This document shows positions 60,114-64,000 of a DNA stretch of 64,000 nucleotides, piece by piece. The position numbers and the translations under genes are program-made. A model generated the notes under the pieces. The model saw nothing but the letters and a program-made list of their open reading frames with translations, was not told the DNA's origin and ran no database searches. The DNA lies in assembly GCA_040269895.1 (NCBI GenBank), contig CP158568.1, positions 3,070,716 through 3,134,715 on the forward strand, in the 5' to 3' direction. Each line of letters starts with the position of its first letter. Positions within the stretch are counted from its first letter, which is position 1. This stretch comes from Ancalomicrobiaceae bacterium S20. Its GTDB lineage: Bacteria > Pseudomonadota > Alphaproteobacteria > Rhizobiales > Ancalomicrobiaceae.

Positions 60114-61484
60114 TCACTCGGCTCGCGATCGCCGGCGCGCCTCGAGCAGGACCAGCAGCAGCAGATTGATCCAGGCGCCAGCCGAGGTGGCGGCAGCGAG
60201 GCCGACGACATCATAGCGCTCGGTCAGGAGCAGCTTCAAAACCACATTGGCGCCGATCGCAACGAAGGCGACGAACATCGGTGTCGTGGTGTCGCCGCGG
60301 GCGTGAAAGCCCGAGACGACCGATCGCAACAGCACGATCGCCATCAGTCCGAACGCATAGGCCTGCAAGGTCAGCCCGGCGCGGTCGGCGGCATCGGCAT
60401 GGAAGGCGCCGCGTTCGAAGGCGAGCGCGACCAGCAGCTTCGGCACGAACAGGAAGGCCAGCACGAAGGGCAGCGTCAGCACCGCGCTCCAGAACACCGC
60501 GCGGCCCTGGGCGCGGCGCGCGCCGGCCTCGTCGTCGGCCGCGATGCGCCGCGCCAGTTCCGGCAGCAATACGGTGCCGACCGCGACACCGATCACCCCG
60601 ATCGGTAGCTGGTACAGCCGGTCCGCATAGTAGAGCGCCGAGACCGCGCCGACCGGCAGGCTCGCGGCGACGATCGTGTCGACGAACATGGCGATCTGCG
60701 ACGCCCCCGAACCGATCACCGCCGGACCGAGCCGCTTCAGGAACGTCCGGAACGCCGGATCCAGCGTCGGCATGCGCAGGCGCAGGTCGAGCCCGGCGCG
60801 GCCGAGCGCGAGCACCAGGAGCAGGATCTCGGCGAAGCCCGCGACCGTCACGCCGATCGCCGCCGCATAGGCCGGCACCTCGCCCTTGGCGACGCCGAGC
60901 GCCGCGACCAGGCCGAGCGCGACCACCACGCCGAGATTGAACAGGATCGGTGCGGCCGCCGCCGCCGCGAAACGCTGATGCGCGTTGAGCACCGCACCCA
61001 TCACGGTCACGGCGGTGACGCAGGTCAGATAGGGGAAGGTGATGCGGGTCAGCGCCACCGTCAGGTCGCCGAGCACCGGATCCTTGCCGAAGTCGGGCGT
61101 CAACAGCACCAGGAACGGCCGCGTCCAGATCTCGGCGGCGATGAGGAGGATCGCCATGATCGCGGTCAGCGCCCCGGCGATGCGTCCGGCCGAGATCAGC
61201 GCCGCCTGCTGGCCGACGCGTTCGAGCTGGCCGGCATAGGTCGGCACGAAGGCCGAGTTGAACGCGCCCTCGGCGAAGATGGCGCGGAAATGATTGGGCA
61301 GCCTGAGCGCGATGAAGAAGGCGTCCGCGAGCGGCCCGGCGCCGAGCACGGCCGCGAGCACGACGTCGCGCAGGAAGCCGGAGGCGCGCGACAGCATCGT
61401 GAAGCCGGAGACGGTGCCCGCCCGCTTCAGGAAGGCGGCGGCAGCGCCGGTCGGCACGAAGCGGGGCATGAAGGATCTCGCCAA
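60114..61484 (-). CDS. murJ: lipid II flippase MurJ (short at the C-terminus)
   Basis: Flips lipid II across the inner membrane for peptidoglycan synthesis. The 456-residue protein starts MARSFMPRFVPTGAAAAFLKR at 61484; the core begins GFTMLSRASGFLRDVVLAAVLGAG, and RLPNHFRAIFAEGAFNSAFVP and LYYADRLYQLPIGVIGVAVGTVLLPEL are diagnostic. Family members are about 510-530 residues with 14 helices; this one ends after about 12 (INLLLLVLLEARRRSRAE), lacking the last two. Either a natural short form or a lost end; the reading frame stops cleanly at TGA 60114-60116. No other murJ is in the window. Confidence 0.9.
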   Translation of the reverse strand: MARSFMPRFVPTGAAAAFLKRAGTVSGFTMLSRASGFLRDVVLAAVLGAGPLADAFFIALRLPNHFRAIFAEGAFNSAFVPTYAGQLERVGQQAALISAGRIAGALTAIMAILLIAAEIWTRPFLVLLTPDFGKDPVLGDLTVALTRITFPYLTCVTAVTVMGAVLNAHQRFAAAAAAPILFNLGVVVALGLVAALGVAKGEVPAYAAAIGVTVAGFAEILLLVLALGRAGLDLRLRMPTLDPAFRTFLKRLGPAVIGSGASQIAMFVDTIVAASLPVGAVSALYYADRLYQLPIGVIGVAVGTVLLPELARRIAADDEAGARRAQGRAVFWSAVLTLPFVLAFLFVPKLLVALAFERGAFHADAADRAGLTLQAYAFGLMAIVLLRSVVSGFHARGDTTTPMFVAFVAIGANVVLKLLLTERYDVVGLAAATSAGAWINLLLLVLLEARRRSRAE

Positions 61485-61694
61485 GCGGAGGAGAGGGAAG
61501 GAATCGCAGCAGCGATAGGGCCCGACCGCTAGGCAAGGATCAAGGCGCAGGCGTGGCCATGCAGGCGACCTTCGCGAAAGGCGACGTCGCGGATCCGGCC
61601 CCGGCCGAGGCGTCGGGCAAAAAGGGGAGTTCGCCCGACCATTAAGGCCGAGGCGGCGCCATCGTCCGCGCCGCCCCGATCGCGACCCGAACGA

Positions 61695-62981
61695 TCAGCC
61701 GCCGGCGCGGGTCACGGCCATGCGGGTGACCGGCGCCTCGACGGCCGCCTCGGTCTCCGCCGCGTCGACCGGGCCGGAGAGCGGCAGGCCGAGGCGGGTC
61801 CAGACGTCGACCAGCGCGATCTTCAGCGCCCCGATCAGCGCCTCGTCGTGGAACGGCGTCGGCGTGATGCGCAGGCGCTCGGTGCCGCGCGGCACGGTCG
61901 GGTAGTTGATCGGCTGGATGTAGATGCCGTGCACCTCGAGCAGCAGGTCCGAGGCCTTCTTGCAGAGGTCGGCATCGGCAACCAGCACCGGCACGATGTG
62001 GGTCTCGCTCGGCATCACCGGCAGGCCGGCGGCGGCGAGCACGTCCTTGGTGCGCTGCGCCTGCGCCTGATGGCGTTCGCGCTCGGCGCCCGAGGCCTTC
62101 AGATGGCGGATCGAGGCGGTCGCCGCGGCGGCGATCGACGGTGGCAGCGCGGTCGTGAAGATGAAGCCCGGCGCATAGGAGCGCACGGCATCGATCACGG
62201 CCTTGGAGCCGGTGATGTAGCCGCCAAGCGTGCCGAACGCCTTGGCGAGCGTGCCCTCGATGACATCGATCCGGTGCATCAGGCCTTCGCGGTCGCAGAT
62301 GCCGCCGCCACGCGGGCCGTACATGCCGACCGCATGGACCTCGTCGATGTAGGTCATGGCGCCGTACTTGTCGGCGAGATCCGCGATCGCCGCGATCGGC
62401 GCGATGTCGCCGTCCATCGAATAGACCGACTCGAAGGCGATCAGCTTGGCCCGGTCCGGGCCGGCCGCGACGAGCAGTTCCTCGAGATGGGCGAGGTCGT
62501 TGTGGCGGAACACCTTCTTGTCGCAACCCGAGCGGCGGATACCCTCGATCATCGAGGCGTGGTTCAGCTCGTCGGAGAGGATCAGGCAGTCGGGCAGCAG
62601 GCGCGCGATGGTCGAGATCGCCGCCTCGTTGGAGACGAAGCCCGAGGTGAAGGTCAGCGCGGCTTCCTTGCCGTGCAAGTCGGCGAGCTCGGCCTCGAGC
62701 TCGACCAGCGGATGATTGGTGCCGGAGATATTGCGCGTGCCGCCCGCGCCCGCGCCCATGCGCTGGACCGCGTCGATCATCGCGCCGGTGACGGAGGGAT
62801 GCTGGCCCATGCCGAGATAGTCGTTGGAGCACCACACGACGATTTCACGCTCGGCGCCGTCGCGGCGCCAGACCGCGCGCGGGAAGCGGCCGGAGATTCG
62901 TTCCAGATCGGCGAAGACGCGATAGCGCTTCTCGGTCTTGAGGGCCGAGAGCGCGGATTCGAAAATCGCGGAATAGTCCAT
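61695..62981 (-). CDS. hemA: 5-aminolevulinate synthase HemA (C4 pathway)
   Basis: PLP enzyme condensing glycine and succinyl-CoA to 5-aminolevulinate, the first step of haem and tetrapyrrole synthesis in Alphaproteobacteria. The 428-residue protein starts [11 protein letters not shown] at 62981; landmarks: [47 protein letters not shown], and the PLP lysine in [14 protein letters not shown]. The C-terminus has about 20 extra residues. A FixK/FNR box lies about 142 bases upstream, as known for hemA in some rhizobia and Rhodobacter, suggesting oxygen control. Confidence 0.95.
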   Translation of the reverse strand: MDYSAIFESALSALKTEKRYRVFADLERISGRFPRAVWRRDGAEREIVVWCSNDYLGMGQHPSVTGAMIDAVQRMGAGAGGTRNISGTNHPLVELEAELADLHGKEAALTFTSGFVSNEAAISTIARLLPDCLILSDELNHASMIEGIRRSGCDKKVFRHNDLAHLEELLVAAGPDRAKLIAFESVYSMDGDIAPIAAIADLADKYGAMTYIDEVHAVGMYGPRGGGICDREGLMHRIDVIEGTLAKAFGTLGGYITGSKAVIDAVRSYAPGFIFTTALPPSIAAAATASIRHLKASGAERERHQAQAQRTKDVLAAAGLPVMPSETHIVPVLVADADLCKKASDLLLEVHGIYIQPINYPTVPRGTERLRITPTPFHDEALIGALKIALVDVWTRLGLPLSGPVDAAETEAAVEAPVTRMAVTRAGG

Positions 62982-63285
62982 GTCCGTCCTCGAGCTTGTC
63001 GGCCGCTTTCCCCCGGCGTCGAGCCCCTTCCGGGTTCTCGCCGCCGCGCCCCTCCTGGCCGCACCGCCGGACCCGTCCCGAGCCGGCAACACGTCGTTTA
63101 AGTTAGGCTACTTCTAAACACCTTGACGGAAATCAACCAGAGGGGCGGATCGTCGCCTGCGCATGGCGGCAGTGCGACGCCGGGACGCGGGGAAACGCCG
63201 AAAACGGCCCGGATCGGCGCGGGTCCTTCTCCGGCAACCGGTTCTTCACGTTTTCCGGAGCAGAATGCCGGAACGGAGGGTACTC
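62982..63285. other. 304-base divergent promoter region of hemA and the CheY-like gene
   Basis: Holds the FixK/FNR box at 63123-63136 about midway between the hemA and response-regulator starts. I see no ORF or terminator in it. Confidence 0.6.
63123..63136. promoter_or_regulatory. FixK/FNR box (TTGAC-N4-ATCAA) between hemA and the response regulator
   Basis: TTGACGGAAATCAA fits TTGAY-N4-RTCAA exactly. Its near end is 142 bases upstream of the hemA ATG (62981) and 150 bases upstream of the divergent GTG start (63286), so it could act on either. Confidence 0.75.
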
Positions 63286-63795
63286 GTGAACCTCGATCTG
63301 GCATCGCTGACATTTCTCGTCGTCGAGGACAGTGCCTACATGCGCACGATCCTGCGCACGATGCTGCAGGGCTTCGGCGCGCGACGCATTGTCGAGGCCG
63401 AAGACGGCGCGTCCGGGCTCGAGGCGATGGACCGCGCCAACCCGGACATCCTGATCCTGGATTGGGTCATGCCGATCCTCGACGGCGCCGACATGGTGCG
63501 GATGATCCGCAACCCGCAGAACCCGTTCGCCTATGTGCCCGTCATCATGGTGACGGCGCATACAGAGCGCTCGCGCATCCTGGAGGCGCGCAAGCTCGGC
63601 ATCCATGAACTGCTGTGCAAGCCGATCTCGGCCAAGGCGCTCTACCAGCGCGTGGCGAGCGTCATCCTGCATCCGCGCGAATTCGTTCGCACGCCGACCT
63701 ATTTCGGCCCGGCACCGCGCGCGATCCGCAACCGGCAGAAGATCTGGGAATCGAAGCCGCAGGTCATCGGGGCCAAGAGCGACGCGGCGGCCTGA
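63286..63795 (+). CDS. CheY-like single-domain response regulator
   Basis: A 169-residue receiver protein. Start GTG 63286 (VNLDLASLTFLVVEDSAYMR) has GGAGGG 6-11 bases upstream; the long frame to 63163 is not supported. The receiver domain (about residues 8-125) has the acidic pair in VVEDS, the phosphoacceptor in DILILDWVMP, and KPISAKAL with the conserved Lys. The C-terminal 45 residues (FVRTPTYFGPAPRAIRNRQK and an Ala-rich end) carry no recognisable output domain. It is separated from hemA by the FixK-box region; its partner kinase is not identified in the window. Confidence 0.85.
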   Translation: MNLDLASLTFLVVEDSAYMRTILRTMLQGFGARRIVEAEDGASGLEAMDRANPDILILDWVMPILDGADMVRMIRNPQNPFAYVPVIMVTAHTERSRILEARKLGIHELLCKPISAKALYQRVASVILHPREFVRTPTYFGPAPRAIRNRQKIWESKPQVIGAKSDAAA

Positions 63796-63877
63796 GCGGC
63801 GCAGCTCGCCGCCGGACGGTTGTCATCGTCCTTCCGACACGATATCCCGGCTCGATCGAGAACCCGGCCACCCGCGC

Positions 63878-64000
63878 ATGATCACGCAGAAAGCCCGCTA
63901 CGCCTTCAAAGCCCTGATCGCGCTCGCCCGCGCCGGCGAGACGGGTCTGGCGGCGCGCGACGTCGCGGCGCGGGAGCAGATCCCGCAGGCCTTCCTCGAG
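63878..64000 (+). CDS. Rrf2 family transcriptional regulator, truncated by window end
   Basis: The first 41 residues of an Rrf2-type regulator (MITQKARYAFKALIALARAG, then DVAAREQIPQAFLE, with the winged-helix helix-turn-helix). The gene continues beyond 64000. Rrf2 proteins often sense iron-sulfur clusters or nitric oxide. Not visible: the Cys cluster ligands, if any. Confidence 0.85.
   Translation, partial: MITQKARYAFKALIALARAGETGLAARDVAAREQIPQAFLE

Noticed and set aside
1-64000. tRNA, rRNA, CRISPR array, IS element or prophage
   Set aside because: None seen on either strand by eye; no transposase or integrase reading frames, no regular direct-repeat array. A tRNAscan or CRISPR finder run was not possible.

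Overview
The window is G+C-rich DNA (about two-thirds or more G+C by eye) from an alphaproteobacterium, most likely of the order Hyphomicrobiales (Rhizobiales). Supporting evidence: an ALA synthase of the C4 type (hemA), a glutamate-cysteine ligase of the EgtA/plant type, DUF1127 next to a LysR gene, DUF3422 and 'host attachment' proteins, and FixK/FNR-type boxes. I see no rRNA or tRNA genes, CRISPR arrays, insertion sequences or prophage. Most of the window is ordinary chromosomal metabolism.

Layout. 1-2100: end of an L,D-transpeptidase, a GNAT acetyltransferase, a DUF2189 membrane protein. 2200-13650: hydroxy-acid oxidation. glcDEF (glycolate/D-lactate oxidase) diverges from a LysR gene; a cytochrome c and a DUF3422 protein follow; then a GntR regulator leads lldEFG (L-lactate utilisation). 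Similar 21-bp palindromes lie ahead of glcDEF and ahead of gntR-lldEFG, suggesting shared control. 13860-20870: poorly known genes, including a 934-residue secreted orphan. 20880-26750: a broken DUF937 gene, a PuuE-like deacetylase, glutamate-cysteine ligase, rsmE and a frameshifted xseA. 26900-37690: a set with FixK/FNR-like boxes: host attachment protein, universal stress protein, ADP-forming acyl-CoA synthetase fused to GNAT, a ThDP enzyme, and a phosphotransferase/P-loop kinase fusion. 37670-39890: an ammonium-transporter-like sensor kinase. 40050-43990: an M20 peptidase carrying an in-frame foreign insert, glycerate kinase, and an RcnA-like Ni/Co exporter. 44040-59780: a single-strand purine catabolism cluster (guaD, allC, uraD, puuD, a BMP-type purine/nucleoside ABC importer, xdhCBA, uraH, LysR). 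60110-64000: murJ, hemA with a FixK box, a CheY-like protein and the start of an Rrf2 regulator.

How the genes work together. The purine cluster would import nucleobases or nucleosides, deaminate guanine to xanthine (GuaD), oxidise it to urate (XdhAB, matured by XdhC), and take urate to allantoin (PuuD, UraH, UraD). AllC would act on allantoate. The allantoinase step is missing from the cluster; the PuuE-like gene at 21900 is a candidate. The glc and lld modules feed glycolate and lactate to pyruvate/glyoxylate and the quinone pool, and glycerate kinase may connect glyoxylate to central metabolism.

Two things stand out. First, five conserved genes (lldE, DUF937, xseA, the APH/kinase fusion, the BMP-system ATPase) are broken by single-base indels, which points to residual sequencing error rather than gene decay. 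Second, the M20 peptidase contains a 228-bp, lower-G+C, in-frame insert coding a small DUF3489-like winged-helix domain, bounded by 10-bp near-direct repeats. Removing it restores a normal peptidase, so it looks like a protein-coding mobile insert.
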